A DNA stretch of 64,000 nucleotides from Bradyrhizobium liaoningense (GTDB lineage: Bacteria > Pseudomonadota > Alphaproteobacteria > Rhizobiales > Xanthobacteraceae): positions 1-64,000 of the forward strand of contig NZ_JAFCJM010000007.1 of assembly GCF_018130955.1 (NCBI RefSeq), read 5' to 3'. This document shows, in pieces, positions 44,279 to 53,184 of this stretch. Under the pieces are notes generated by a model. It was not told the DNA's origin. It saw only the letters and a program-made list of their open reading frames with translations, and did no database searches. Made by a program: the position numbers and the translations under genes. Each line of letters begins with the position of its first letter. Within the stretch, counting starts at the first letter, position 1.

Positions 44279-45199
44279 ATGAGCGAGATCGATCTCGTTG
44301 ACAAGGTTCTTCTGGTGACCGGCGGAGGGCGCGGTATAGGCCGTGAAATTGCGCTCTTTGCGGCAAAAGAAGGCGCTCGGGTCGTGGTCAACGATTTGGG
44401 GAGCGCACCCAGCGGCTCCGGCAGCGACGCCTCCATCGCCGAGGAGGTTGTTGCCGAAATCAAACGGGCCGGGGGAACGGCCGTGGCGAACAGCGACAGC
44501 ATCGCTAGCGAAGCTTCGGCCAAGCAAATCATTGCAGCGGCACTCGACAACTACGGTCGCATCGACGCGGTCGTGAACAATGCCGGAATGCTGCGTGACC
44601 GCATGTTCTACAACATGACGGAGGAGGAGTGGGCCTCGGTCATGCAGGTCCATCTTTTCGGTTACTTCTATGTTTCGAGAGCGGCCGCGCCGCACTTCAA
44701 GGCGCAGGCTTCCGGATCTTACATCCACTTCACGTCTCCGGCGGGATTGATCGGGGCGGTCGGACAGGCGAACTACGCCGCCGCAAAGATGGGCATCGTG
44801 GGAATGTCGACCGGAATTGCGTTCGACATGGCCAAATACAATGTCAGATCGAACTGTATCGCTCCTTCGGCATGGAGCCGTCTGCTCGCAAGTGTCCCGA
44901 TACGGTCCAAGGAGGAGGAAGAGCGGGCGGCCATGTTCCAGAAGAAGATGGGGCCGGAAAAGATCGCTCCGCTCTGCGCCTTCCTGGCAAGTGACGCTGC
45001 CAAGTCGGTCAGCGGTCAGATCTTCAAGGTGCGCGGCAACGAGATATTTCTGATGAGCCAGCCCCGGCCCATCCGATCGGTTCATCGGGATGGCGGGTGG
45101 GGCATGCAAAGTCTTGCGGATGTCATGCTGCCCGCGCTTTCGCCGTCTTTCTTCCCGCTGACGTCGCACCTGGACGTGTTCAGCTGGGATCCGGTCTGA
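44279..45199 (+). CDS. SDR dehydrogenase of the MFE-2 (17-beta-HSD type 4) kind
   Basis: A 306-residue 3-hydroxyacyl-CoA dehydrogenase-like SDR. The N-terminus LLVTGGGRGIGREIALFAAK, VVVNDLG, VNNAGMLRDRMFYNMTEEEW, the Ser in HFTSPAGLIGAVGQ and the Tyr/Lys in NYAAAKMGIVG are complete. The VNDLG and RDRMF features match the dehydrogenase half of peroxisomal multifunctional enzyme 2. It is followed by a separate hydratase-2 gene, so the two halves of MFE-2 are encoded side by side. First gene of the 44279-48857 operon. Confidence 0.92.
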   Translation: MSEIDLVDKVLLVTGGGRGIGREIALFAAKEGARVVVNDLGSAPSGSGSDASIAEEVVAEIKRAGGTAVANSDSIASEASAKQIIAAALDNYGRIDAVVNNAGMLRDRMFYNMTEEEWASVMQVHLFGYFYVSRAAAPHFKAQASGSYIHFTSPAGLIGAVGQANYAAAKMGIVGMSTGIAFDMAKYNVRSNCIAPSAWSRLLASVPIRSKEEEERAAMFQKKMGPEKIAPLCAFLASDAAKSVSGQIFKVRGNEIFLMSQPRPIRSVHRDGGWGMQSLADVMLPALSPSFFPLTSHLDVFSWDPV

Positions 45200-45208
45200 G
45201 GCTTCGAC

Positions 45209-46114
45209 ATGACACTTGACCATAGCCGCCTGATGAACTGGCCCTTCAAGGACGTCGTTCGCCATTACGACGACAAGGATACTATCCTTTACGCGCTCAG
45301 CTTGGGGGTCGGGGCAGATCCGGTCGATCCGCGTCAACTCAAGTTCGTCTACGAGAAGAGCCTTCAGGCATTTCCGACAATGCCCATCGTTCTGGGCATG
45401 ACGGACACGGGATTCCTGACTGACCCGGCTATCGGCATCGACTTGCGCAAGATGCTGCATGGCGAATCGAGCCTTACGATTCATGCTCCTCTTTCGCCCG
45501 TGGGCGGAATTATCAGCCGAATGCGCATCTTGGACATCGTCGACAAGGGGGCAGGCAAGGGAGCGATGCTCTACTTCGAGCGTGGCATCCGGGACGCTGA
45601 GAGCAATTATCCGTTAGCCACCGAGCTGGGCTGTTTCGTATTACGGGGTAACGGTGGCTTTTCCGGCGAGGTTAGAAAGACGCCATCCCCTCGCGCTGTT
45701 CCGGATCGCGCTCCCGACCACGTCTGTGCGCTGTCGACTCTGCCGCAGAGTGCGCTGCTGTACCGACTGACAGGAGATCGCAATCCGTTGCATGCCGATC
45801 CCAGTGTCGCAACGGGCGCTGGATTTGAGCGCCCGATCTTGCACGGCTCATGTGCCTACGGCATCGCGGGGCATGCCTTGCTGAAAGTGTTGTGCGACTA
45901 CGAACCTCAGCGCCTTCAACGGATGGACGTTCGATTCACGGCGCCCGTGTTTCCCGGAGAAACCATCCAAACGGAAATCTGGCGAGAGCATCAGGGCTCA
46001 GCCCTTTTCCGCTGCAAGGTGATCGAGCGCAACCGGGTGGTGCTCGACAACGGTTTTGTCGAGTACGCGGCTACGAACGCCACCGTCGATCCGAGCGGCT
46101 CAGCCAGTCACTAA
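45209..46114 (+). CDS. MaoC/hydratase-2 family enoyl-CoA hydratase
   Basis: A 301-residue double hot-dog protein. The N-terminal half (YALSLGVGADPVDPRQLKFV) is the non-catalytic domain; the C-terminal half has the hydratase-2 motif YRLTGDRNPLHADP then GFERPILHG, with catalytic Asp and His. It forms (3R)-hydroxyacyl-CoA, matching an MFE-2-type dehydrogenase. It starts nine bases after the SDR and likely acts right before it in the pathway. Confidence 0.93.
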   Translation: MTLDHSRLMNWPFKDVVRHYDDKDTILYALSLGVGADPVDPRQLKFVYEKSLQAFPTMPIVLGMTDTGFLTDPAIGIDLRKMLHGESSLTIHAPLSPVGGIISRMRILDIVDKGAGKGAMLYFERGIRDAESNYPLATELGCFVLRGNGGFSGEVRKTPSPRAVPDRAPDHVCALSTLPQSALLYRLTGDRNPLHADPSVATGAGFERPILHGSCAYGIAGHALLKVLCDYEPQRLQRMDVRFTAPVFPGETIQTEIWREHQGSALFRCKVIERNRVVLDNGFVEYAATNATVDPSGSASH

Positions 46115-46125
46115 GGAACATCTAC

Positions 46126-46542
46126 ATGGACAAGGGAAAACGTTACGTTCCGACCGCGACGCCCGAGACGAAGCACTTTTGGGACGGTACGCGTCAAGGT
46201 CGTCTCGTGCTTCAACAGTGCCGCCAATGCGAGCATACCTATTTTCCGCCGCGACCGTTTTGCTGCAAATGCGGTAGCCGCGATGTCGCTCCAAGAGAAT
46301 GCAGCGGGCGGGCTCGGCTGTACAGCTATGTGATCAGCCATCGCGCAGCACCTGGCTTCGAAGCGCCTTATTCAATCGCGGTCGTCGAACTGGAAGAGGG
46401 GCCACGGTTGATGACGAATATCATCAACGTCCCGCAGACTCCGGAGGCGCTCGTCCTGGACATGCCGTTGCGAGTGACGTTCAAGGAACTCTCCAACGAG
46501 ATAACACTCCCGCTCTTCGAACCCCAAGGAGAAGCATCTTGA
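46126..46542 (+). CDS. DUF35 OB-fold protein with zinc ribbon
   Basis: A 138-residue acyl-CoA-binding protein of the DUF35 type. The rubredoxin-like zinc ribbon has two Cys pairs (QQCRQCEHTYFPPRPFCCKC), followed by an OB fold (ARLYSYVISHRAAPGFEAPY, GPRLMTNIINV). Such proteins pair with thiolase-like partners, for example ChsH2 with the Ltp2 aldolase or with archaeal HMG-CoA synthase. The thiolase-like gene overlaps its stop codon, supporting a complex. Confidence 0.92.
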   Translation: MDKGKRYVPTATPETKHFWDGTRQGRLVLQQCRQCEHTYFPPRPFCCKCGSRDVAPRECSGRARLYSYVISHRAAPGFEAPYSIAVVELEEGPRLMTNIINVPQTPEALVLDMPLRVTFKELSNEITLPLFEPQGEAS

Positions 46543-47687
46543 GCAAGGCGCAAGCGGCCATCGTCGGAGCAGCGGAAACCACTAGGATCGGCGTCGTGCC
46601 GGACATGTCGCAGTTGCAGCTTCACGCCGACGCGGCGATTAACGCGCTTGCGGACGCCGGAATCGCCGCTGGAAAAATCGACGGCTTAGCAACGGCAGGC
46701 GAAGATCCTGTCCTGTTAGCACACTATCTGGGCATCAAGCCGACTTGGATCGACGGTACGGCGGTCGGTGGGTGCTCGTTCATGATGCACGTGCGCCATG
46801 CCGTCGCCGCCATCCGGCAGGGCCTGTGCAGCACCGTGCTCATCACTCACGGGGAGAGCGGAAAGTCGAGGGTCCCAGCCCCCTTCTTTCCTTGGCCTCC
46901 CCAACCGATGAGTCTGGTTGGTCAGTTCGAGGCGCCGTTCGGAGTTGTCGGCGCTCCCACCATGTTCACCATACCTGTCCTGAGATACCTGAAGACCTAC
47001 GGGATATCCCTGGAGAAATTGGCCATGGTGCCGGTCATCCAGCGGCAGTGGGCGGCGTTGAATCCGAAGGCCACGTTCAAAGATCCAATCACCGTCGACG
47101 ACGTGCTCGCCTCTCGCATGGTTGCTTATCCTTTCACGCTGCTGATGTGCTGTCCGCAGACTGACGGAGGGGGGGCGTTGATCATAACTGCGCCGGAGCG
47201 TGCCACCGAATTCTCCAGCAGCCCGGTCTACGTGTTAGGGTCGGGCGAAGCGAGCGAGACAACGATGATCAGTCAGATGGAGGACTTTACGTCCTCGGCG
47301 GCCTTCAGAAGCTCGGGCGCGGCGGCGTTCAAAGACGCCGGTATTAGCCACCACGACGTCGATCACCTGATGATTTACGACGCCTTCGCTCACCTGCCGC
47401 TCTATGGCTTGGAGGATCTGGGCTTCTGCGGACGCGGTGAAGCTGCGGACATGATTGCGGAGGGCCATACGGCACCCGGCGGCTCTCTGCCCGTAAACAC
47501 GAATGGGGGCGGACTAAGCTACATGCATTCGGGCATGTACGGCATGTACGCGTTGCAGGAGAGCGTCCGCCAAGTTCGAGGAATTGCGCCTGCTCAGGTC
47601 CCGAACGCAAAGATCTCGGTGGCCCATGGTGTCGGCGGAATGTTCAGCGTAAGCAGCACTATCGTGCTCGGCAACCTCGTTCCCTAA
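46539..47687 (+). CDS. SCP-x/Ltp2-like thiolase-fold protein
   Basis: A 382-residue thiolase-fold protein of the lipid-transfer group. It starts at TTG 46539, overlapping the DUF35 stop by four bases, with AAGGAGAAG upstream. A Cys is present at GGCSFMMHVRHAVAAI. Near the C-terminus the family Gly-rich loop reads VAHGVGGMFSVSS, with His but no second Cys where thiolases have CxGxG. The tight coupling to a DUF35 protein and this active site suggest either a side-chain thiolase or a retro-aldolase like Ltp2. Confidence 0.9.
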   Translation: MSKAQAAIVGAAETTRIGVVPDMSQLQLHADAAINALADAGIAAGKIDGLATAGEDPVLLAHYLGIKPTWIDGTAVGGCSFMMHVRHAVAAIRQGLCSTVLITHGESGKSRVPAPFFPWPPQPMSLVGQFEAPFGVVGAPTMFTIPVLRYLKTYGISLEKLAMVPVIQRQWAALNPKATFKDPITVDDVLASRMVAYPFTLLMCCPQTDGGGALIITAPERATEFSSSPVYVLGSGEASETTMISQMEDFTSSAAFRSSGAAAFKDAGISHHDVDHLMIYDAFAHLPLYGLEDLGFCGRGEAADMIAEGHTAPGGSLPVNTNGGGLSYMHSGMYGMYALQESVRQVRGIAPAQVPNAKISVAHGVGGMFSVSSTIVLGNLVP

Positions 47688-47720
47688 GTGCGCTCGCGTA
47701 TCACTGCGGAGCATGACAAA

Positions 47721-48857
47721 ATGGGACCGTTGAGCGGGATCCGTGTTGTTGAGATTGCTGGAATTGGCCCGGCGCCAATGTGCACGATGTTGTTGGCCGA
47801 CCTCGGTGCATCCGTACTTCGCATCGAGCGCGATGGAAGCCCCGATCTCGTTGATGATCTTCCTCGCGGCTGCAACATAATTCTACGCGGGCGGCCATCG
47901 CTGCAACTCGATCTTAAGAACAGCGATGCTCGTGATTTCGTGCTCAGCGTAGTGGGAAAAGCCGATGTGCTGATTGAAGGTTTCCGCCCCGGAGTCGCGG
48001 AGCGGCTCGGAATCGGACCGGAGCCCGCCATGGCGCTCAATCCGAAGCTGGTTTACGGCCGCATGACTGGTTGGGGACAAGACGGTCCGCTGGCGATGCG
48101 AGCCGGCCATGACATCACGTATCTGGCGTTGAGCGGCGCGTTGAACGCGATAGGTCGCAGGAATCAACCCCCGACGGTTCCACTCAATCTGGTGAGCGAC
48201 TTTGCCGGCGGGGCGCTGTATCTTGCTTTGGGTATCCTGTCAGCGTTGGTGGAGCGTCAGAAGTCAGGTCTCGGGCAGGTAGTTGATGCCGCGATGATCG
48301 ACGGCACTGCGTCGCTGATGGCTGCCTTTTTTGGCATGGCGGCGGCAGGCAACTTGACGTCCGAGCGTGGAACCAATTTGCTCGATTCTGGCGCGTACTT
48401 CTATGACGTGTATGAGTGCGCAGATGGCAAATGGCTGGCAATTGGTGCGCTCGAACAGCGTTTCCATGACGAATTGCTGCGACAGATTGGCATTGATCCA
48501 GGTCTGGCCGATTCACGAGCGAATCGAGAGAACTGGCCGCGCATGCGGGAGCTGCTGAAGGAGCGATTTCGTACGAGAACACGCGACGCATGGCAGGCGC
48601 AACTCGAGCCTCTCGACGTTTGCGCCGCGCCGGTGCTGTCGATGTCGGAAGCCCCGACACATCCGCACCTGCGTCATCGCCGGACTTTCGTTGACGTTGA
48701 GGGGGTTGTGCAACCGGCCGCAGCGCCTCGCTTTAGCCGCACGCCGGCGAATGATCCGGGTCCGGTTCCGGAGCTAGGTGTGGGCGTCGATGATCTGCTG
48801 CGTGAATGGCAGATCGACCCGAAACAACGACCCAGCCAACGTACGGTGCTTTCATAG
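47721..48857 (+). CDS. CaiB/BaiF-family protein, alpha-methylacyl-CoA racemase-like
   Basis: A 378-residue class III CoA-transferase-fold protein. GPLSGIRVVEIAGIGPAPMC and ADVLIEGFRPGVAERLGIGP are general for the family, while LVYGRMTGWGQDGPLA and AGHDITYLALSGALNAIGR are the hallmark of alpha-methylacyl-CoA racemases. It would equilibrate 2R and 2S methyl-branched acyl-CoAs before dehydrogenation. ATG 47721 is preferred, with GGAG nine bases upstream; GTG 47688 would add 11 residues. Last gene of the operon. Confidence 0.92.
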   Translation: MGPLSGIRVVEIAGIGPAPMCTMLLADLGASVLRIERDGSPDLVDDLPRGCNIILRGRPSLQLDLKNSDARDFVLSVVGKADVLIEGFRPGVAERLGIGPEPAMALNPKLVYGRMTGWGQDGPLAMRAGHDITYLALSGALNAIGRRNQPPTVPLNLVSDFAGGALYLALGILSALVERQKSGLGQVVDAAMIDGTASLMAAFFGMAAAGNLTSERGTNLLDSGAYFYDVYECADGKWLAIGALEQRFHDELLRQIGIDPGLADSRANRENWPRMRELLKERFRTRTRDAWQAQLEPLDVCAAPVLSMSEAPTHPHLRHRRTFVDVEGVVQPAAAPRFSRTPANDPGPVPELGVGVDDLLREWQIDPKQRPSQRTVLS

Positions 48858-49147
48858 GCCCTTAAGCAAAGGGCACTTGGGAGTCTTGTACTTAAGCTTT
48901 GGTGAGGCCGCAGGAGCCGTCGAGTGGCGCGCTGGGCTCATAGATGTCTCTCGTCGTCTACGACGATACGCGAGCCCGTGCTGGCGTTAAGGTGAGCGAT
49001 GCAGGCCAAAACCGCCGAAGCGACATCATGGTTCGATCACGCGCTTCAGAGACATCGTCTTGGCGCCGGCTTCGAGTGCCGCTCCGTCCCGACTGGGGCG
49101 TGCGAAGAGCGTCCGGACCTGATGCACGCGACGAACGAGAATCGGCG
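48858..49147. other. Intergenic stretch between convergent operons
   Basis: About 290 bases. A 50-residue frame at 48999-49151 with a weak ribosome site shows no similarity I recognise. No strong hairpin with a T-run is seen. Confidence 0.4.
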
Positions 49148-49912
49148 CTAATCAGAAAACCGCACGGAAGTCCGGCCGACCTGCGAAATACGAGCTTCTA
49201 ACAGGCCAGTGGCACGGACCGGCAGGACGCCGCTAAGGCTCCCTGTCGTCACGAGCTGTCCCGCCTTCAATCCCCCGAGATAGTCGCTTTGCGCGTTCGC
49301 ATAAGCCAGCAAAGGCAATAGCGGATCCCCGGCGGGATGGGATGCAGGGGCCTGATAGAGAGGTTGTCCATCCAGCGTCACAAGACAGTCGAGGCCATTG
49401 ACCTCGCTGAGGGCAGAGAGCGGCACGCTGTCGCCGACGACATAGGCCCGGTTTCCAAGGTTATCCGCGAGAAATGATAAGAAAGACACATTTGCCACGC
49501 TATCGAACCGTCCCCCGATCACCTCAATGCCCAACACAGCGTTTTCGATCGCGTCGAGAATATCGGAGCGCTCGTAAGTCCCGGCCTCACGCCTTGGAAG
49601 ATCTGTACGGAGGCGAACCGCAAGTTCGACCTCTATCGTGCAGTTGCGAAATAACGAAATGTCTGATGAGTCTGGATATAAATCCAAGAGCGGGGCGGCG
49701 ACCGGCAATTGCTGCGGCCCTATCGCCACTTTCCAGCCGCCCACGGGCCTAGCTAGGCGCTCCTGCACCAAAGCTTGTACTTGCATGGCACTCGCTGGAC
49801 TATGCGGCACAGGAAGAGAGGAGGAAACAACTCCCCTTCCGGTCAAGTGGGCGCGAACCAACTCGTCTGCGAGAGATTGTCCTTCGGAAGGGGGCGAATG
49901 CTGAAGAGCCAT
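49148..49912 (-). CDS. 2-keto-4-pentenoate hydratase/FAH-superfamily protein
   Basis: A 254-residue protein of the MhpD/TesE hydratase group. GGWKVAIGPQQLPVAAPLLD, IEVELAVRL with the metal-binding Glu pair, LGIEVIGGRF and LVTTGSLSGVLPV are typical. Known enzymes hydrate 2-hydroxypentadienoates or decarboxylate oxalocrotonate. Here it ends a sugar-type operon, so the substrate may be a ketodeoxy acid. ATG 49912 is chosen because GAGG lies just upstream. Confidence 0.88.
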   Translation of the reverse strand: MALQHSPPSEGQSLADELVRAHLTGRGVVSSSLPVPHSPASAMQVQALVQERLARPVGGWKVAIGPQQLPVAAPLLDLYPDSSDISLFRNCTIEVELAVRLRTDLPRREAGTYERSDILDAIENAVLGIEVIGGRFDSVANVSFLSFLADNLGNRAYVVGDSVPLSALSEVNGLDCLVTLDGQPLYQAPASHPAGDPLLPLLAYANAQSDYLGGLKAGQLVTTGSLSGVLPVRATGLLEARISQVGRTSVRFSD

Positions 49913-50048
49913 TCTGACCTCGTTACCTGTTGACCCTATCCCGGCCGATGATGACACGACGAATCGACTGCTAGCGCGCTGCCCCAGTCAGGGAGCGATC
50001 GCATGGACACTGCAAGTGCGGAAGGGACCGCTCACCGCGGACGTACTA

Positions 50049-50897
50049 TCAGGCTGCGTCAGCTACGACGGTCTGCCTCTGTTCGCCCAGTCCTTCGATA
50101 CCGAGCGTGATGATTTGGCCGGGGCGTAGATAGGCTGGAGGTTTCATCCCTTGGGCGACGCCGGCGGGTGTTCCCGTGATAATCACGTCACCAGGGTGAA
50201 GCGTCATGAGCCCGCTGAGATAGCTCACAAGCTGGGCAACGCTAAAGATCATGTTCGCAGTCGTGCCGTCCTGGCGCCGGACGCCGTCAACATCGAGCCA
50301 GAGCCGGAGCGCTTGGGGGTTCGGGATCTCATCGGCGGTGACGAACCAAGGTCCGATCGGCCCGAAGGTATCGCAGCTCTTGCCCTTGGTCCACTGACCG
50401 GTACCCTCGCTCTGCAGCGCCCTTTCAGAGACATCATTGGCAAGGAAGTAGCCCGCCACATGTTCGAGGGCACGCTCCTCGGACACATATTTTGCCTTCG
50501 TTCCGATTACGACCCCCAACTCGACCTCCCAGTCCAGTTTGTTGGACCCGCGCGGTTGGACGATGTTGTCATTGGGACCGACGATGGCGCTCGTCGCTTT
50601 CATGAACACGACGGGCTCGGCGGGCGCCTGATTACCCGTCTCTTGTGCGTGATCGATGTAATTGAGCCCAATGCAGATGAACTTGCCCACGCCGCCGAGA
50701 CAGGGGCCGATCCGATCTACTTGGCTCACGATAGGCAGCGTTTTGGGATCGCGTGCTGCAATCTGTCGAAGCCCATCGGGGGTCACAGACGCCCCATCCA
50801 CGTCTTGGATGATCCCGCTGAGATCCCGAATTGTGCCGTCACTTTCGAGAAGAGCAGGCCGCTCCTCGCGAGGCGGTCCGTAGCGAAACAACTTCAT
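50049..50897 (-). CDS. FAH-family hydrolase, diketo-deoxy acid hydrolase-like
   Basis: A 282-residue fumarylacetoacetate hydrolase-family protein. It starts MKLFRYGPPREERPALLESD and has FICIGLNYIDHAQETG, the metal-binding Glu residues in DWEVELGVVIG and the Asp in LANDVSERALQ, and IITGTPAGVAQGM. This start and LNYxDHAxETG are typical of L-2,4-diketo-3-deoxyrhamnonate/fuconate hydrolases, which release pyruvate and lactate. ATG 50897 has GGAG eight bases upstream. Its place next to a sugar ABC importer supports that reading. Confidence 0.9.
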   Translation of the reverse strand: MKLFRYGPPREERPALLESDGTIRDLSGIIQDVDGASVTPDGLRQIAARDPKTLPIVSQVDRIGPCLGGVGKFICIGLNYIDHAQETGNQAPAEPVVFMKATSAIVGPNDNIVQPRGSNKLDWEVELGVVIGTKAKYVSEERALEHVAGYFLANDVSERALQSEGTGQWTKGKSCDTFGPIGPWFVTADEIPNPQALRLWLDVDGVRRQDGTTANMIFSVAQLVSYLSGLMTLHPGDVIITGTPAGVAQGMKPPAYLRPGQIITLGIEGLGEQRQTVVADAA

Positions 50898-50968
50898 ATT
50901 TGAATCTCCATGAACGGTGAGTGGAGTGAAGAAGGCTACCATCCCACACGCTTGGCTTTATGGTGCGA

Positions 50969-52267
50969 TCATTGCGCCTTGGTCAGCGCCTCGTCATAGC
51001 GCTTGACGACTTCTGCGTAGGCGTTCTCGGGTGACTCATCTTTCAGCACCATCCGCTGGAAAGCTTCGCCAAGAATAGTGTGGAAGGTTGATAGGATCGG
51101 GGAATAAGCCACGGCACGGCCGCGCTGGCTCACCAACTCAGCCCACTGCTTTTGATTCTTGCCTGCATCGCTTTGCAGATACGGCGTAGTATATGCCGAT
51201 TTTCTGGACACCACCTCGCCGCCTTCGGCGGCGATCGCCTGTGCCTCTGGCGAAATCACAAACTTCATGAAGGTCCAAGCGGCATCCTGTTTCTTCGAAT
51301 GCTTGTTCAAGGCGATGGAATAGCTGTAGACAGTCTGCTTGTCCGCATCCGAGAACGATGGTGCAGGAGCCCAACCCAGATCGTCACCCGCCCCTTGCGC
51401 CTGAATAGTCTTGAAGCGATACAAACCAAAATTGGTCATCGCTATGGTCCCGGACCTGAGGCCGTCATGAACCTCGTTGATCCCCATCTGTGCGCTACGC
51501 AGTGACGTGACCTTGCATTTTGTAAAGAAGTCCTTGATCGATTCTCCGGCGCGGATAAAATTCTCTTTTGAGAACGCGATCTTTCCATCCGGAGCGAAGT
51601 ACTGACCGGTCGGGCCAACAAGCATCGTGCTCAGGAAGAACTCAGCGAGGCTTTGTGCGCCTCCGATACCCCCGGTCGCGCCAAGCGGGACGGCAAATCC
51701 AATGACGTTCGGCTGCTTAAATTTCGAGCCGGCCGCGCAAACGTCGTCCCACGTCTTCGGCGGCGTCACACCCGCTTCTTGAAGGGCGCCCTTGCGGTAA
51801 ACAAGGATGGGGATGCGAAAATCCTGAGGAATGCCATAGAGCTTTCCGTCGATCTGCGCCGTCGATAGGGGCAACAGCCAGTCATCATCCGGAATCCCCT
51901 CCTTTTTGACGAGGTCGTTGAGCGGGACGAGATTGCCCGTCGCCGCGTACTCGGGAAGCCCGAAGCTGACAACACGGATAACATCTGGCGTATCGCTGCG
52001 GGATTTTACTGCCCTAGTGACCGATTGGCCGGTAGGGTCGACCAGAAGGCGAATTTTGATGTCCGGGTGCTTATTCTCGAAAGCCTGGATCATCTTCGTC
52101 TGGGCTGCAGATCGAGGATCATTGGTATTGTTTGGATCGAGAAATGTCGAGTAGACGACTTCCGTCGCTTGGGCGGCGGCACGCTCCATGAATGAGGCGG
52201 ATACGCTAGCGCTGATAGTTAGTGCCGCTGCTGCCTTGATCATTGCGCGTCGTGACGTAGCATTCAT
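50969..52267 (-). CDS. Sugar-type ABC transporter substrate-binding protein (Tat signal)
   Basis: A 432-residue family-1 extracellular solute-binding protein. The N-terminus has a twin-arginine motif (SRRAMIKAAAALTISASV), so it is probably exported folded. The mature part includes SRSDTPDVIRVVSFGLPEYA and PQDFRIPILVYRKGAL. It is a clear paralogue of the protein at 62492. Two permeases and an ATPase precede it in the same operon, completing the importer. Confidence 0.92.
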   Translation of the reverse strand: MNATSRRAMIKAAAALTISASVSASFMERAAAQATEVVYSTFLDPNNTNDPRSAAQTKMIQAFENKHPDIKIRLLVDPTGQSVTRAVKSRSDTPDVIRVVSFGLPEYAATGNLVPLNDLVKKEGIPDDDWLLPLSTAQIDGKLYGIPQDFRIPILVYRKGALQEAGVTPPKTWDDVCAAGSKFKQPNVIGFAVPLGATGGIGGAQSLAEFFLSTMLVGPTGQYFAPDGKIAFSKENFIRAGESIKDFFTKCKVTSLRSAQMGINEVHDGLRSGTIAMTNFGLYRFKTIQAQGAGDDLGWAPAPSFSDADKQTVYSYSIALNKHSKKQDAAWTFMKFVISPEAQAIAAEGGEVVSRKSAYTTPYLQSDAGKNQKQWAELVSQRGRAVAYSPILSTFHTILGEAFQRMVLKDESPENAYAEVVKRYDEALTKAQ

Positions 52268-52325
52268 GGGTGTTCGCCTTTCTCTCGTTTGTTACGCTGA
52301 CGTGCAGGTCCGAGATTTCGTGGCG

Positions 52326-53174
52326 TCAGCCTTTCACAGCTCCTGCCGTAAGGCCGGAGATGAACCACTTTTGAACAAGGCCGAACATGAGAATGACCGG
52401 CATCGATGCGATGACGACGAAGGCCATCATGTACGACCAGGAGATGCCGACCGCGTCGAAAACTTGGTTGACCAGGGCAACTTGAAGAGTTCGCTTGGCT
52501 ACGTCGGGTGCAAAGACCGCAACCGTGATGTAGTCATTCCAAGTCGTGACGATGCCGATCGTCGCGACTGCAGCGATGCCCGGCCGGATCAGCGGAAGGA
52601 TGAGGTTCCAGATGATTTGAAACCGGTTGGCGCCATCCATGAAGGCGGAGTCTTCAATCTCCACGGGGACGGCTTCGACGAAGTTCGCAATAAACCACAC
52701 GGTTTGGGGAATAATTCTCGCCGACAGAATGATCGTCACAACGATCCCGCTATTGAGCAGCCCAATCGAGTCGAGCAGGTAGAACGTGGGGACCAAGAGT
52801 GCGACGCCCGGCACCATTGAGGTTGCAAGAATCGTGAGCATCAGCGCCCGCTTGCCTTTGAAGGAAAACCGCGCGGCTGCGTAGCCCGCGGGGATCCCGA
52901 CCAGGAGTGCGAGAGCCACGGCGCCGACGGAGTAGGCGACGGAGTTCCAGAAATCTCGAAGGAACGACTGGTCGCGGAAAACTTTCAGGTAGTTTTCCAA
53001 CGTTGCAGTACTGGGCCAAAGCGTCGGCGGGACGGCCACAGCTTCGACTTCGGTCTTGAACGAAGTCGCCAGAGCCCACGCCACAGGCCCGAGCACAATG
53101 ACGGCAAAGACGAAAGACAGGAGGATTGCGGGAAACCGCCCACTTGGACGGCCAGAGGACATGGCGGCACTCAT
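52326..53174 (-). CDS. Sugar ABC transporter permease (MalG type)
   Basis: A 282-residue membrane protein with six predicted helices. The EAA loop is visible as EDSAFMDGANRFQIIWNLIL followed by PLIRPGIAAVATIG. It forms the importer channel with the product of the next upstream gene, 10 bases away. Confidence 0.93.
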   Translation of the reverse strand: MSAAMSSGRPSGRFPAILLSFVFAVIVLGPVAWALATSFKTEVEAVAVPPTLWPSTATLENYLKVFRDQSFLRDFWNSVAYSVGAVALALLVGIPAGYAAARFSFKGKRALMLTILATSMVPGVALLVPTFYLLDSIGLLNSGIVVTIILSARIIPQTVWFIANFVEAVPVEIEDSAFMDGANRFQIIWNLILPLIRPGIAAVATIGIVTTWNDYITVAVFAPDVAKRTLQVALVNQVFDAVGISWSYMMAFVVIASMPVILMFGLVQKWFISGLTAGAVKG

Positions 53175-53184
53175 TTAATAAATC

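Noticed and set aside
48999..49151. 50-codon plus-strand frame between convergent operons
   Set aside because: Weak ribosome site and no recognisable similarity.
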